Source: Pseudomonas sp. NBRC 111124
Lineage (GTDB): Bacteria > Pseudomonadota > Gammaproteobacteria > Pseudomonadales > Pseudomonadaceae
DNA length: 64,000 nucleotides
Assembly: GCF_001320245.1 (NCBI RefSeq)
Contig: NZ_BCBA01000043.1
Span: forward strand, 62,001 to 126,000
Direction of reading: 5' to 3'
Part shown: positions 1 through 9,053 of the stretch, in pieces
How positions within the stretch are numbered: the first letter of the stretch is position 1
Layout: each line of letters starts with the position of its first letter
The notes under the pieces: generated by a model
Database searches by the model: none
Told to the model about the DNA's origin: nothing
The model's input: only the letters and a program-made list of their open reading frames with translations
Translations under genes and position numbers: made by a program

Positions 1-892
1 CCAATAACGCACTTTCCAAGCTGGGCGCTGTATTGACAGGCGATGTCAGGCCAGGCTGCGACACTGCCAAGGCCGCCGAACTCTGTGGCCGCATGTCCAC
101 CAGATGCAAGTCTTGAGGTGCGACCTTTTGTTGGCGACACACCAGCAATGCATGGTGAATGGCATTTTCCAGCTCACGGATGTTGCCCGGCCAACTGTGC
201 GCCAGCAACTTGCGCTCAGCATCCGGGCTCAGCGACGCACGCTCGTAACCCAGGCGCCGGCAATGCTCCTCAATGAAGAACTCCGCCAATGGCAGGATAT
301 CCCCCGGCCGCTCGCGCAGCGGCGGCAGGCGGATGGTTGCAACGTGCAGGCGGTAGAACAGGTCTTCACGAAAATGCCCTGCCACCACCGCATCGGCCAG
401 GTTGACGTTGGTCGCCGCCACCAGCCGCACGTTGATCGGGATCGGTGTGCGTGACCCCAGGCGCACGACTTCGCGTTCCTGCAGTACTCGCAACAACTTC
501 ACCTGCATGTTCAGCGGCAAATCACCAATCTCGTCGAGGAACAGCGTGCCGCCATTGGCCGCCTCGAACCAGCCGGCCTTGTTTGCCGTTGCGCCGGTGA
601 AGGCACCTTTTTCGTGGCCGAACAGCTCGCTCTCCACCAGGGTTTCGGCAAAGGCACCGCAGTTGACCGCCACGAATGGCTCACGCCCACGACGGCTAAG
701 GTGATGGATATGCCGGGCGACCAGTTCCTTGCCGGTGCCGGTTTCGCCAATGATCAGTGTGTTGGCCTCGCTGGGCGCCAAGCGCTCGATACGGCTAAGC
801 AGTTCCTGCGAGCGCGGGTCCTTGAACACGAGCACGGTGGCACGCACCGACTTGGTCAGCTCGCGGGCGTTGGGGTGGGTGATCAGCGACAT
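1..892 (-). CDS. SfnR-type sigma-54-dependent transcriptional activator (3' end outside window)
   Basis: Bacterial enhancer-binding protein that remodels sigma-54 RNA polymerase. The visible 297 residues start MSLITHPNAREL and enter the AAA+ domain almost at once: Walker A GETGTGKE, the GAFTGA sigma-54 contact loop, Walker B LFLDEIGD, a sensor-I-like VAATN segment and an arginine-finger segment EDLFYRL. No receiver, GAF, PAS or ACT domain precedes the ATPase, which is the SfnR architecture of the dimethylsulfone regulator in P. putida. The C-terminal Fis-type HTH must lie beyond base 1. It is divergent from the sulfur operon at 1188 and is the obvious candidate to activate the six sigma-54 promoters in the window. 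No sigma-54 promoter was found for the gene itself. The SfnR assignment rests on architecture and remembered similarity. Confidence 0.88.
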   Translation of the reverse strand, partial: MSLITHPNARELTKSVRATVLVFKDPRSQELLSRIERLAPSEANTLIIGETGTGKELVARHIHHLSRRGREPFVAVNCGAFAETLVESELFGHEKGAFTGATANKAGWFEAANGGTLFLDEIGDLPLNMQVKLLRVLQEREVVRLGSRTPIPINVRLVAATNVNLADAVVAGHFREDLFYRLHVATIRLPPLRERPGDILPLAEFFIEEHCRRLGYERASLSPDAERKLLAHSWPGNIRELENAIHHALLVCRQQKVAPQDLHLVDMRPQSSAALAVSQPGLTSPVNTAPSLESALL

Positions 893-990
893 AGGGGCAT
901 TCCTGGCAGTTGACGCGCTGGCCAATAGTGCATGAAACAAATTAGATCAAATAATTATTAATTAATCTTTATATATTCTATTTATGAATA

Positions 991-1028
991 TCTGATCTTT
1001 TCAGCAACCGAGTGCTGCTGGAGCAGCA
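991..1028. promoter_or_regulatory. Putative activator binding sites (UAS), pair 1
   Basis: Positions 1013-1028 read TGCTGCTGGAGCAGCA, a perfect 7-2-7 inverted repeat. A degenerate copy (TCTGATCTTTTCAGCA) lies at 991-1006, 22 bases upstream, about two helical turns. The strong site ends 110 bases before the sigma-54 promoter at 1139, a normal enhancer distance. Assignment to the SfnR-type activator is inference from recurrence at five sigma-54-controlled regions. Confidence 0.6.
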
Positions 1029-1138
1029 ACCCGTCAGCACTCACCTGCCCGCCTATCAGCAGGCCTATCGGGTCTCGCCCTTGCCACAGCTGACCGAAAG
1101 CCCCGCCAATCATGGCGTGCAGCCAGTTTTCACCGGGC

Positions 1139-1154
1139 TGGCATGCATTTCGCT
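1139..1154 (+). promoter_or_regulatory. Sigma-54 promoter of operon (a)
   Basis: TGGCATGCATTTCGCT has the GG-N10-GC spacing of a sigma-54 -24/-12 promoter. Transcription would begin near 1165, just ahead of the RBS and the ATG at 1188. It therefore argues against the longer reading frame starting at 1143. Confidence 0.7.
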
Positions 1155-1187
1155 CCTGGCCTGACAAACCTTTGCCTGGAGCTGCAC

Positions 1188-2261
1188 ATGAACAATCCCT
1201 GGCGTCATGCCCTCGCCCTGCTGGGCGGCCTGTTCCTCAGCCTGGCTGCACTGGCAGCCGAGCCACCGGCGGCGGTGCGCATCGCCATCGTCGCCTTCAC
1301 CCAGGGCGGTGCCCCGGTGTTCGGCGGCATTCCCGGGCGGGTGATCGAAGAAGGCTGGCTGGAACAGCAACTGGCCGCCCGCGGCGTGAAACTGCAGTGG
1401 ACCGCCCTGCCGCATGCCGGGGCAGGGCCGCAGATCAACGAAGGCTTCAGCAACGACAGCCTGGACTTTGCCGTGCGCGGCGACCTGCCCTCGGTCATCG
1501 CCGGCGCCGGCCAGGTGCCGGGCAAGCTGGTGGTGCCGGGCGGCAGCGGCAACAACATCTACCTGGTCGTGCCCAGTGACTCCAGCGTGCGCAGCATCCA
1601 CGACCTCAAGGGCAAGCGCCTGGCCATTCACCGTGGCCGGCCATGGGAGTTCGCCTTCAGCAACTTCCTGCAAAGCCAGGGCCTGCAGCTGAGCGATTTC
1701 AAGATCGCCAACCTCAACCCGCAAGTGGGCGCAGCCGCAGTGTCCGCCGGCAAAGTCGATGCCGCCGTGCTGCTCAACGAAGCCTATGCCCTTGAAGACA
1801 AGGGTGTGGCGCGCATTCTCTGGTCGAGCAAACAGGGCGCCAACGACTGGCGGCTGGTTTCAGACCTGTGGGGCACCGACCGCTTCGTGCAACAGCACGC
1901 CGACCTCACGCAACTGGTAGCAACCGCCTGGGTGCGCGCGGCCTGGTGGATTTCCCAGGAACAGCACCGCGACGCCTACTACGCGCTGTCATCGCGTGCC
2001 GGCGTCAGCGAGAGCGTACTGCGCCGTGACGATCAGGACGACCCGGTGGCGTGGCAGGCGCGCTGGGCGCCGAAAAGCGATGCCCAGCTCAAGGCCCACT
2101 ACGCCGCCCTCGCCCAGTACGCCCTGGCCAATCGGCTGATACGCACGCCCTACGACATCACCCATGACCTGGCCACCGGCTTTACCCGCCAGGCGCTGAT
2201 CGACCTGCAACTGACCCACTACTGGCCGTCCCTCGACGCCCAGATCAGCCAACAACCTTGA
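1188..2261 (+). CDS. SsuA-type periplasmic substrate-binding protein (organosulfur importer)
   Basis: 357 aa. A signal peptide (hydrophobic ALALLGGLFLSLAALAA, cleavage near AEP) precedes a type II periplasmic-binding fold of the SsuA/TauA family. The PSDSSVRSIHDLKGKRLAIH segment is the usual family landmark. The start at 1188 is chosen because a GGAG lies just upstream and the sigma-54 promoter overlaps the longer start. No permease or ATPase is adjacent. The matching SsuBC-type membrane parts may be those at 32,456-34,771, which lack a binding protein. The protein has no Cys and only its initiator Met, so the mature form is sulfur-free, fitting use during sulfur starvation. Ligand unknown; a sulfonate or sulfate ester is inferred from context. 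Confidence 0.82.
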   Translation: MNNPWRHALALLGGLFLSLAALAAEPPAAVRIAIVAFTQGGAPVFGGIPGRVIEEGWLEQQLAARGVKLQWTALPHAGAGPQINEGFSNDSLDFAVRGDLPSVIAGAGQVPGKLVVPGGSGNNIYLVVPSDSSVRSIHDLKGKRLAIHRGRPWEFAFSNFLQSQGLQLSDFKIANLNPQVGAAAVSAGKVDAAVLLNEAYALEDKGVARILWSSKQGANDWRLVSDLWGTDRFVQQHADLTQLVATAWVRAAWWISQEQHRDAYYALSSRAGVSESVLRRDDQDDPVAWQARWAPKSDAQLKAHYAALAQYALANRLIRTPYDITHDLATGFTRQALIDLQLTHYWPSLDAQISQQP

Positions 2262-2272
2262 GAGCCTTACCC

Positions 2273-3496
2273 ATGAAACTGCCTGCTTCGCTCGTCTTCG
2301 GCATCAGCGCCCTGGCCCTGTCCATCGGCGCCCTGGCTGCCGAAACCTATGCCCCCAAGCCCGATCCGCAACAAGGCGATGGCCGCGTCTCGGCCTTCTA
2401 CACCTGGAGCAAGGCCATCCCCGCCACGCCCGGCAAGCTGCTGCGCAGCGAACCGCTGGAGCAGGCGCTGAGCCTGCCCAACGCGGCCAGTGCGCAACGC
2501 ATCCTCTACACCTCGCTGGATGGCATCGACGGCAAGACGCCGATCGTGGTCTCCGGCGCGCTGTTCATCCCCAAAGGCAAGGCGCCGGCAGGCGGCTGGC
2601 CGGTCGCCAGCTGGGGCCATGGCACCGTCGGCGTGGCAGACATCTGCGCACCGTCGTGGGCCGGGCGCAGCTACCGCGATGTGCAGTACCTCAACCGCTG
2701 GCTGGACGAGGGCTATGCCATTGTCGCCACCGATTACCAGGGCCTGGGTGTGCCGGGCGGTCACCCGCTACTGAACAACCGCATGGCCGCCTACGGCATT
2801 CTCGATGCCGCCAAGGCCGTGGTCGCCGGCATACCGGGGCTGGCCGACAAGGTGCTGATCATCGGCCAGTCCCAGGGCGGTGCCGGCGCCTTCGCCGCCG
2901 GGGCCTATGCGGCCACGTATGCACCAAAACTCGGGGTCAAGGGCAGCATCGGCACTGGGGTGATCTACACCGTGGGTTCAAAGAACGTTGGCGAACAGGA
3001 TCAGGACAAGGTCGACCCCGCCCTCGCCTACGGCTTCTACACCCTGCTCGCGGCTCAACAGTACGACCCGAGCATCGACCCACGCGACTTCTACACCGAC
3101 AAGGCCCTGCCGCTGTTCGAGCAGGCGCGCAGCAGCTGCCTGTCGGCGCTGGTCAGCGATGTGGTCGGTACCGGCCTGACCCCGGCCAACGCCAAGAAAG
3201 ACTACCAGGGCGACCAGCTCAAGCCATGGCTGGCGCAGGTTTCGTACCCGACCCTGAAACTGGCCCAGCCGATCTTCATCGGCACCGGAGCCGAGGACAA
3301 GACCCCCGCTGCCGCCACCCAGGTAGCGCTGATGCAGGACGCCTGCAAGGCCGGCTCGGTGGTACAGGGCCACCTGTACAAGGGCCTGGGCCACAGCGAA
3401 ACGGTGAATGCCTCACTCAAGGACTCCATCCCCTTCGCCCGCCAGGTCATCAGCGGCCAGCCGGTCACCCCCAATTGCAGCCCTAGCGTTCAGTAA
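2273..3496 (+). CDS. Exported alpha/beta-hydrolase, secretory lipase family
   Basis: 407 aa with a signal peptide ending near LAAET. The nucleophile elbow GQSQGG puts the catalytic Ser at about residue 200. A later GTGAEDKTP supplies the likely Asp and GLGHSETV the likely His. The fold and motif order match the secretory lipase (LIP) family of esterases. Four Cys in the mature part may form disulfides in the periplasm. The start is the ATG 12 bases after the upstream stop. Sitting second in a sulfur-starvation operon, it may hydrolyse an ester in or around the sulfur compound before import; that role is inference. Confidence 0.72.
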   Translation: MKLPASLVFGISALALSIGALAAETYAPKPDPQQGDGRVSAFYTWSKAIPATPGKLLRSEPLEQALSLPNAASAQRILYTSLDGIDGKTPIVVSGALFIPKGKAPAGGWPVASWGHGTVGVADICAPSWAGRSYRDVQYLNRWLDEGYAIVATDYQGLGVPGGHPLLNNRMAAYGILDAAKAVVAGIPGLADKVLIIGQSQGGAGAFAAGAYAATYAPKLGVKGSIGTGVIYTVGSKNVGEQDQDKVDPALAYGFYTLLAAQQYDPSIDPRDFYTDKALPLFEQARSSCLSALVSDVVGTGLTPANAKKDYQGDQLKPWLAQVSYPTLKLAQPIFIGTGAEDKTPAAATQVALMQDACKAGSVVQGHLYKGLGHSETVNASLKDSIPFARQVISGQPVTPNCSPSVQ

Positions 3497-3508
3497 GGAG
3501 CACAGGCC

Positions 3509-4708
3509 ATGAGCATCGAATTCTTCACCCGCCTGCCCCTGCACGGCGAAACCCAGTTCCTTCCCGGCGACCCGCGCAACCGTGGCGACTGGCACGCCGG
3601 TGGCCCCAGTACCGGCGCCGTATCAGGCTTTGCCGTCGGCGATCATTTCACCTACATCGACTACCTCGGGCAAATCGCCCGTGCTGCTGAAATCAACGGC
3701 TTCGGCGGCGCGCTGATGGTCAACGCGCCCACCGGCGAAGAGCCCTGGACTGTATGCTCGCTGCTGGCCCGGGAAACCCGCACGCTGAAGTTCGTCACCG
3801 CCTTCCAGCCCTACCACTACACGCCCTGGGTGGCCGTGCAGCAAGCCGCGACCTACCAGCGCGCCACCGGCAACCGCCTGGTGTGGAACATCATCAATGG
3901 CGGCTCGGATGCCCTCCAGCGCCAGGTCGGCGACTTTGAAGACCACGACCAGCGCTACGCACGCGCCACCGAGTTCATGGACGTGGTGCGCGGCTATTGG
4001 GACAACGAGCAGTTCCACTATGAAGGCGCCTATTACCGGGCCGAAGGCGGCGGCCTGCGTGGCCCGCTGAAAAAGGCCGAGTTGCCGCTGATCTGCACGG
4101 CCGGCTCGTCGGTGGCGGCGCGCGAGTTTGCCGCCAAGCATGCCGACTATTACCTGATGCGCGCCGAACACCCGGACGAGATCGCTGCGTTGATCGCCGA
4201 CATCCGTGCCCGCGCGCTGAAGTGGGGGCGCAGCGATATCCGCTTTGGCCTGTCCATCGACGTGATCACCCGCGACAGCGAAGAGGCGGCGCTGGCCGAG
4301 GCCAAGCGTTTCTTCGACGAAGGCGTGGCCAAAGGTACGGTCAAGGCCCGCGCCGCCCACGCCGGCCTGCGCACGGCGCGCAAGCTGAGCTACGAGCACG
4401 GCTACGGCGACCAGAACGAGGCGAAGGCCTTCGACGATTTCTTCATCCACCCCAACGTGTGGACCGGTTTCGGCTACATCGGCATCCCGCCGGGCTGTGC
4501 GCTGGTGGGCAGCTACGCCAATGTGGTTGCGCGCATCCGCGAGTACCAGGGCGTCGGTGTCGACCTGTTCTTCCTGGCCGGCTACCCACACCTGGAAGAG
4601 GCCTACCGCATTGGCGAACACATCCTGCCGCACTTCCGCGAGCAGCGTGCCCCCCTTGCCCGTCAGCCCGTAGCACCTGTGCAACTGCACGCCAGCAACG
4701 GAGCCTGA
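3509..4708 (+). CDS. LLM-class flavin-dependent monooxygenase (SsuD/DszA superfamily) I
   Basis: 399 aa, bacterial-luciferase-like TIM barrel using FMNH2 and oxygen. Landmarks are the FTYIDYLGQIARAAEINGFGGAL N-terminal helix region, NRLVWNIINGGSD, and the C-terminal YPHLEEAYRIGE typical of alkanesulfonate monooxygenases. In the segment equivalent to the SsuD catalytic Arg226-x-His228 (RFGIRLHV) this protein reads RFGLSIDV, so both residues are replaced (S249, D251). The Tyr of YPHLEEAYR is kept. It is unlikely to be a plain alkanesulfonate monooxygenase. It is closest within the window to the enzyme at 24,016. A flavin reductase partner is not encoded nearby. Confidence 0.85.
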   Translation: MSIEFFTRLPLHGETQFLPGDPRNRGDWHAGGPSTGAVSGFAVGDHFTYIDYLGQIARAAEINGFGGALMVNAPTGEEPWTVCSLLARETRTLKFVTAFQPYHYTPWVAVQQAATYQRATGNRLVWNIINGGSDALQRQVGDFEDHDQRYARATEFMDVVRGYWDNEQFHYEGAYYRAEGGGLRGPLKKAELPLICTAGSSVAAREFAAKHADYYLMRAEHPDEIAALIADIRARALKWGRSDIRFGLSIDVITRDSEEAALAEAKRFFDEGVAKGTVKARAAHAGLRTARKLSYEHGYGDQNEAKAFDDFFIHPNVWTGFGYIGIPPGCALVGSYANVVARIREYQGVGVDLFFLAGYPHLEEAYRIGEHILPHFREQRAPLARQPVAPVQLHASNGA

Positions 4709-4712
4709 CGCC

Positions 4713-6266
4713 ATGGCCTGGGACGGATACCCATTGAGCCGGCGCAGCTTCCTCGGCCACGCGGGCGTACTGGCTGGCGCTGCGCTGGTCGGCTGCGGCC
4801 CGGCCGACAGCCCGAACCCTGGCGCAGCCGACCAGCCGCGCCATGGCGGGCGCCTGCGGCTGGGCATCATCGACGGTAACCAGAGCGGCAACCTCGATGC
4901 TCACAAACCCGTCGGTAGCGGCATCGTCCGTGGCTTTGCCCTGTACAGCAAACTGTGGGAATGGGACGAGCAGATGCAACCGCGTCTGGCCTTGGCCGAG
5001 TTCGCCGAGCCCAATGCCGATGCCAGCAGTTGGACGCTGCGGCTCAAGCCAGGCCTTGAGTTCCACCATGGCAAGACCATCGACGCCGACGACCTGATCT
5101 TCTCCATCCGCCGCCTGACCGACCCGCAACTGGCCTCGCCCTACGCGGCGCTGCTGCACTGGGTCGACCGCGACAACCTGGTCAAGCTCGATGAGCGCAC
5201 CGTGCGCCTGGGCTTCCGTGAAGGGCGCAGCTACCTGCCCCTGCCGGAAACCTGGGTCAACTTCGGCGGGATCGTGCCAGTGGACTACCACCCGGTGACC
5301 AACCCGGTCGGTGCCGGGCCTTACAAAATGAAGAGCTTTACCCCCGGCCAGCGTTCGCTGTTCACCCGCTTTGACAACTACTACAAGCCCGGCAAACCCT
5401 ACGCCGATGAACTGGAGATCATCGATTTCAAGGACCAGACCGGCCGCCTGGCGGCATTGCGTGCCGGGCAGATCGACATGGCCAACGTGATGTCCACCGA
5501 ACACCTGCAGGTGCTGCAGGCCGACCCACGTTTGCGCCTGCTGAAGTCGGTAAGCGGTAACTGGTTGTCGTTCGACATGAACACGGCCAAGCCGCCGTTC
5601 GACGACCCACGGGTGCGTCAGGCATTGCGCCTGCTGGCCGACCGTGACCAGCTGGTGCGCCGTGCGCTGAACGGCCAGGGCCGGGTGGCCAACGACCTGT
5701 ATGCACCGTTCGACCCCACCTTCGACCACAGCATCGGCCCGCGCCCGCATGACCCGCAGCGCGCTGCGCAGTTGCTGCGCGACGCCGGCCACGCGCAGTT
5801 GCAGGTGGAACTGGTGACCACGCCAGGGCCGGGGCTGGCTTCAGCGCTGGTGCTGGCCGAACAGGCGCGGCGCATCGGTGTCACCCTCAACGTGCGCCAG
5901 GTCGACCTGGCGACCTTCCAGGGCCCGCAGCGCGACGACTGGACCTTGAGTACCGGTGGCAGCATCGGTGCACCGTTCCTGGCCAGTGCCATCCATACCG
6001 ACGCGCCGTTTGCCGTGGCCAACAAGACCCACTTCCACGACCGCGAATTCAGCGAGGCCTTCCTTGGCGCCATGGCCCAGCCGGACCTGAAACAACGCAA
6101 GGCGCTGGTGCACCGCGCGCAACGTATCCAGTACGAACGGGGCGGCATGTTGATCTGGGGTTTTGCCGACCTGCTCGACAGCGTCAGCACCCGCGTGGGT
6201 GGCGCGCAGGCCGAGCAGTCACTGTTCAGTACCTGGCGGTTCGAGAGCTTGTGGCTAAAGAGCTGA
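4713..6266 (+). CDS. Opp/Dpp-type substrate-binding lipoprotein, Tat-exported, I
   Basis: 517 aa, family 5 extracellular solute-binding protein. The N-terminus combines a twin-arginine motif (SRRSFLG) with a lipobox (ALVGCG), so export as a Tat lipoprotein is expected. The body shows the family pattern LRLKPGLEFHHGKTIDADD, then NPVGAGPYKMKSF. It is strongly similar along its length to the binding protein at 13,873-15,447 (shared LAEFAEPNADAS, LEFHHGKTI, NPVGAGPY, LLIWGF). It has no permease of its own and may feed the DppBC-type channel encoded on the other strand. It starts 4 bases after the preceding monooxygenase stop, consistent with one operon. Confidence 0.85.
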   Translation: MAWDGYPLSRRSFLGHAGVLAGAALVGCGPADSPNPGAADQPRHGGRLRLGIIDGNQSGNLDAHKPVGSGIVRGFALYSKLWEWDEQMQPRLALAEFAEPNADASSWTLRLKPGLEFHHGKTIDADDLIFSIRRLTDPQLASPYAALLHWVDRDNLVKLDERTVRLGFREGRSYLPLPETWVNFGGIVPVDYHPVTNPVGAGPYKMKSFTPGQRSLFTRFDNYYKPGKPYADELEIIDFKDQTGRLAALRAGQIDMANVMSTEHLQVLQADPRLRLLKSVSGNWLSFDMNTAKPPFDDPRVRQALRLLADRDQLVRRALNGQGRVANDLYAPFDPTFDHSIGPRPHDPQRAAQLLRDAGHAQLQVELVTTPGPGLASALVLAEQARRIGVTLNVRQVDLATFQGPQRDDWTLSTGGSIGAPFLASAIHTDAPFAVANKTHFHDREFSEAFLGAMAQPDLKQRKALVHRAQRIQYERGGMLIWGFADLLDSVSTRVGGAQAEQSLFSTWRFESLWLKS

Positions 6267-6286
6267 CCGCGGGCCAACACACTCTT

Positions 6287-6373
6287 CTGTGGGAGCGGGC
6301 ACGCCCGCGAACCAGGGCGAAGCCCTGGCCACCTACCGCGGTGGATTCTTCGCGGGCACGCCCGCTCCCACAG
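6287..6373. repeat. Paired inverted REP elements
   Basis: Two copies of the Pseudomonas REP core (CTGTGGGAGCGGGCACGCCCGCGA and its complement) face each other around a short spacer that itself holds a small inverted repeat (CCAGGGCGAAGCCCTGG). They lie within operon (a), between the binding protein and the TonB receptor, and could stabilise or partly terminate the transcript. The upstream in-frame start at 6289 runs through this repeat and is rejected. Confidence 0.85.
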
Positions 6374-6450
6374 GGGCCCAGCAACCCATAACCGCAGGCG
6401 CGGCTGCGCCCTCGCTTCTCCCCAATACCTTATCCAACGAGGCCCAGCCA

Positions 6451-9027
6451 ATGCCCCGCGTTACCTTGCTGCACCCCAAATTCCAGCCCAGCGCCCTGGC
6501 GCTGGCCATCCTCACCGCCAGCGCACCGCTGGCGCAGGCCGAAGACACCCAGCTGCAAACCGTCACCGTGCAAGCCGAACAGGCCGACGACGACGCCCTG
6601 CCCACGCGCCCACCCGCCTCGATCTACGGAGGCCTGGAAGCCAAGGTGCTCGACACCCCACGCTCGGTCACGCAGATCAACGCCGAGCAACTGGCCCGTG
6701 ACCCGATCCGCAGTTCCGATGACCTGGTCAAGTACGCCCCCGGCATTACCCGTGGCGGCGGCCAGAACGCCGGCATCGCCCCGCAGATGCGCGGGCAGAA
6801 CAGCGAAGTGTTCCAGGACGGCCAGCGCGCCTATGGCGTACGCCACCCGGCCAACTTCAATGCCTACGAGGGCGCCGACATCGTCGCGGGGCCATCGTCG
6901 GTCACCTACGGCTCGGTCAGTGGCAGCGGCGGCTACATCAACTACCTGAGCAAGAAACCCGATTTCAACCGCTTCCGGACCAAACTCAGTGGGGAGATCG
7001 GCAGCTGGATCCCCGACGGCGAATCGCGCGATGCCCGCAAGTTCAGCATCGACAACACCGGCCCGCTGAGCGACAACCTGGCCTACCGGGTGAGCATCAC
7101 CCGCCAGCGCCAGGAGGACTTCTACGATAACGTCGAGAACAATTTCGATGCCTTCTATGGCGCCCTCGCCTGGCGCAACGACAACCTGCGGGTGGACTGG
7201 AACGCCGCCTATGACGACTACTACGACTACAACATCACCCATGGCTGGAACCGCGCTACACAGGACCTGGTCGACCACGGCAAGTACGCTGCCGGGCGCG
7301 CCACGCCGATCATTCAGAACGGCAACACGCTGTGGTCGCCGGTGCTGTCCTCCGGTGCCGCCGACGCGCAGGTGCTGGGCTGGGTGCAACGCCAGCGCAA
7401 TGCCCAGGGCCAGTACGCGGTGGTCGATGGCAGTTTCCAGGGCGCTTCGCCCAACACCCAGGCCAACCCCGGCAGCCTGCGTGGCTGGGTCTACGACCCG
7501 TCACTGGCGGGCAACGGCCAGACCTCGCTGTCGTCACAGACCGGCCAGCGCGCGCAGGATGAAAACCGCTCGCGGCGCTTTACCACGCAACTGCGCGTCG
7601 AAGGCGACCTGAGCCCGTCGATCACCCTGGCCAACAGCACCTTCTTCCAGCACTCCACCGACACCACCGATGCGGTGGGCGCGTTCCAGGTGCAAGGCAA
7701 AGACGACATCTTCGACAACCGCTTCGAGTTCCGCGCCCGCGGTCAGTGGCAGCTGGGCGACCTGGCCTTGGTCGACGATAGCAACAGCGGGCTGATCTAC
7801 CGCCGCGAGCGCAACGAATCGATCGCTGCCAACAACAACTTCGGCAGCACCATCAACGCCTATGACCTGACCCTCGACCCGACCTTGAAAAACCCTGGCG
7901 ACCTCCTTGGCCTGGCCGGGCGCAACCCGGCCGGCGGCAACGCTGCGTGGATCGGCCAACCCGGCGTGCCGCAATTTTCCAGCTACTACGGCTGGCTCAA
8001 CCTGCCTGCCATGTACCCGGCCGGCCATGGCCTGTACGCCGAATCGGTGGCGCCGTACACCGCCGACAGCACCTGGACCACCAAAACCCTGTTCAGCCAG
8101 CACAACCTGCGCCTTGGCGAGCATGTGGGCCTGAACATCGGCGCGAGCCGCAGCTGGATCGACGCGCGTATCGAGAACCCCTTCGTGCTGCCGGGCGGCA
8201 ACCCGCGCAAGGACTCGAACAACTACCGGTTGTTCTCGGTGCAGGTCAGTCCCTACGTCAAACCCACCGAAAACAGCACCCTGTACTACACCTTCGACCG
8301 CTCTCTGGCGGTGAACACTGGTTTTTTCACCAACGGCCTGGGCTGGGGTAGCGGCACGGGGGCCAACCTGCTCAACCCGCTGGCCTTCGAGAGCCTGAGC
8401 GTGCTGCATGAAGTGGGCGTGAAAGTGGAAGCCGTGCCCGACCAGCTGTTCCTGACCCTGGCGGCCTACCGCCAAGCCCGCGACCAGGCACCGGACAGCA
8501 ACAACAACATTGCCCGGTTGATCGTCAAAGGCTGGGAAGCGACCTTGCGCTATCAGGACCAGAACCTGCGCAGTGGCCTCAACCTCAGCCGCATCAGCGC
8601 GTACAACGAGTTCACCAGCCAGTCCGGGTTCGCCTCGGCCGGCTTCGTCCCTGACAACGGCACCGTTTTCGGCGACAACAACAGCCTCAACCAGCGCCCG
8701 TCGGGCAAGTTCGATGCCGTGCAGATCCCCGAGTACAACGCCGGTGGGTATGTCGACTACCGCTTTGACTCAGGGTTTGGCGTCGAGCTTTCCGGCTGGT
8801 GGACCAGCAGTTGGTACCTGAACCTGAGCAAGACGGTGAAAGTGCCAGACGAATACAACCTTGACCTTGCCGTGTATTACCGCCAGCCGCAGTGGGGCGT
8901 GACGGTGCGCATGCTCAACGTCACCGACGAGCTGAATTTTGTCAGTGGCCTGGCAGGTTCCACCAATACCTTCCTGCAACCGATGCCGGGCCGCACGCTG
9001 CTGGCCCAGGTCGATTACCAGTTCTGA
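6451..9027 (+). CDS. TonB-dependent outer-membrane receptor (siderophore-receptor type) I
   Basis: 858 aa. A signal peptide ends near AQAEDTQ. A TonB-box-like TQLQTVTVQAE precedes the plug domain (VLDTPRSVTQINAEQL, then GGGYINYLSKKP-like plug/barrel junction). The C-terminus ends VDYQF, the aromatic signal for outer-membrane insertion. Its subclass is usually annotated as a ferric siderophore receptor, but its place between sulfur monooxygenase genes suggests uptake of a bulky organosulfur compound. It has 5 Met and no Cys in 858 residues. The start at 6451 follows the REP pair and an ACGAGG-like RBS. Confidence 0.88.
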   Translation: MPRVTLLHPKFQPSALALAILTASAPLAQAEDTQLQTVTVQAEQADDDALPTRPPASIYGGLEAKVLDTPRSVTQINAEQLARDPIRSSDDLVKYAPGITRGGGQNAGIAPQMRGQNSEVFQDGQRAYGVRHPANFNAYEGADIVAGPSSVTYGSVSGSGGYINYLSKKPDFNRFRTKLSGEIGSWIPDGESRDARKFSIDNTGPLSDNLAYRVSITRQRQEDFYDNVENNFDAFYGALAWRNDNLRVDWNAAYDDYYDYNITHGWNRATQDLVDHGKYAAGRATPIIQNGNTLWSPVLSSGAADAQVLGWVQRQRNAQGQYAVVDGSFQGASPNTQANPGSLRGWVYDPSLAGNGQTSLSSQTGQRAQDENRSRRFTTQLRVEGDLSPSITLANSTFFQHSTDTTDAVGAFQVQGKDDIFDNRFEFRARGQWQLGDLALVDDSNSGLIYRRERNESIAANNNFGSTINAYDLTLDPTLKNPGDLLGLAGRNPAGGNAAWIGQPGVPQFSSYYGWLNLPAMYPAGHGLYAESVAPYTADSTWTTKTLFSQHNLRLGEHVGLNIGASRSWIDARIENPFVLPGGNPRKDSNNYRLFSVQVSPYVKPTENSTLYYTFDRSLAVNTGFFTNGLGWGSGTGANLLNPLAFESLSVLHEVGVKVEAVPDQLFLTLAAYRQARDQAPDSNNNIARLIVKGWEATLRYQDQNLRSGLNLSRISAYNEFTSQSGFASAGFVPDNGTVFGDNNSLNQRPSGKFDAVQIPEYNAGGYVDYRFDSGFGVELSGWWTSSWYLNLSKTVKVPDEYNLDLAVYYRQPQWGVTVRMLNVTDELNFVSGLAGSTNTFLQPMPGRTLLAQVDYQF

Positions 9028-9053
9028 CCCCCTCAACCTGAAAGGCCTTTGCC

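Larger units (their letters stand above)
893..1187. promoter_or_regulatory. Divergent intergenic region between the activator and sulfur operon (a)
   Basis: Roughly 295 bases without a convincing gene. An AT-rich stretch at about 936-990 could carry the vegetative promoter of the activator. It is followed by the 16-bp inverted repeat at 1013-1028, a weaker copy at 991-1006, and the sigma-54 promoter at 1139-1154 for the rightward operon. A 61-codon reading frame on the minus strand (982-1167) lies across these elements and has no recognisable product. Confidence 0.6.

Noticed and set aside
982..1167. 61-codon minus-strand reading frame
   Set aside because: It overlaps the UAS and the sigma-54 promoter, has no RBS or recognisable product.
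1143..1187. Upstream start for the SsuA-like gene
   Set aside because: It begins inside the sigma-54 promoter, before the predicted transcript start, and would bury the signal peptide.
3623..4891. 422-codon minus-strand reading frame
   Set aside because: Antisense to LLM monooxygenase I and the binding protein; composition is that of a shadow frame.
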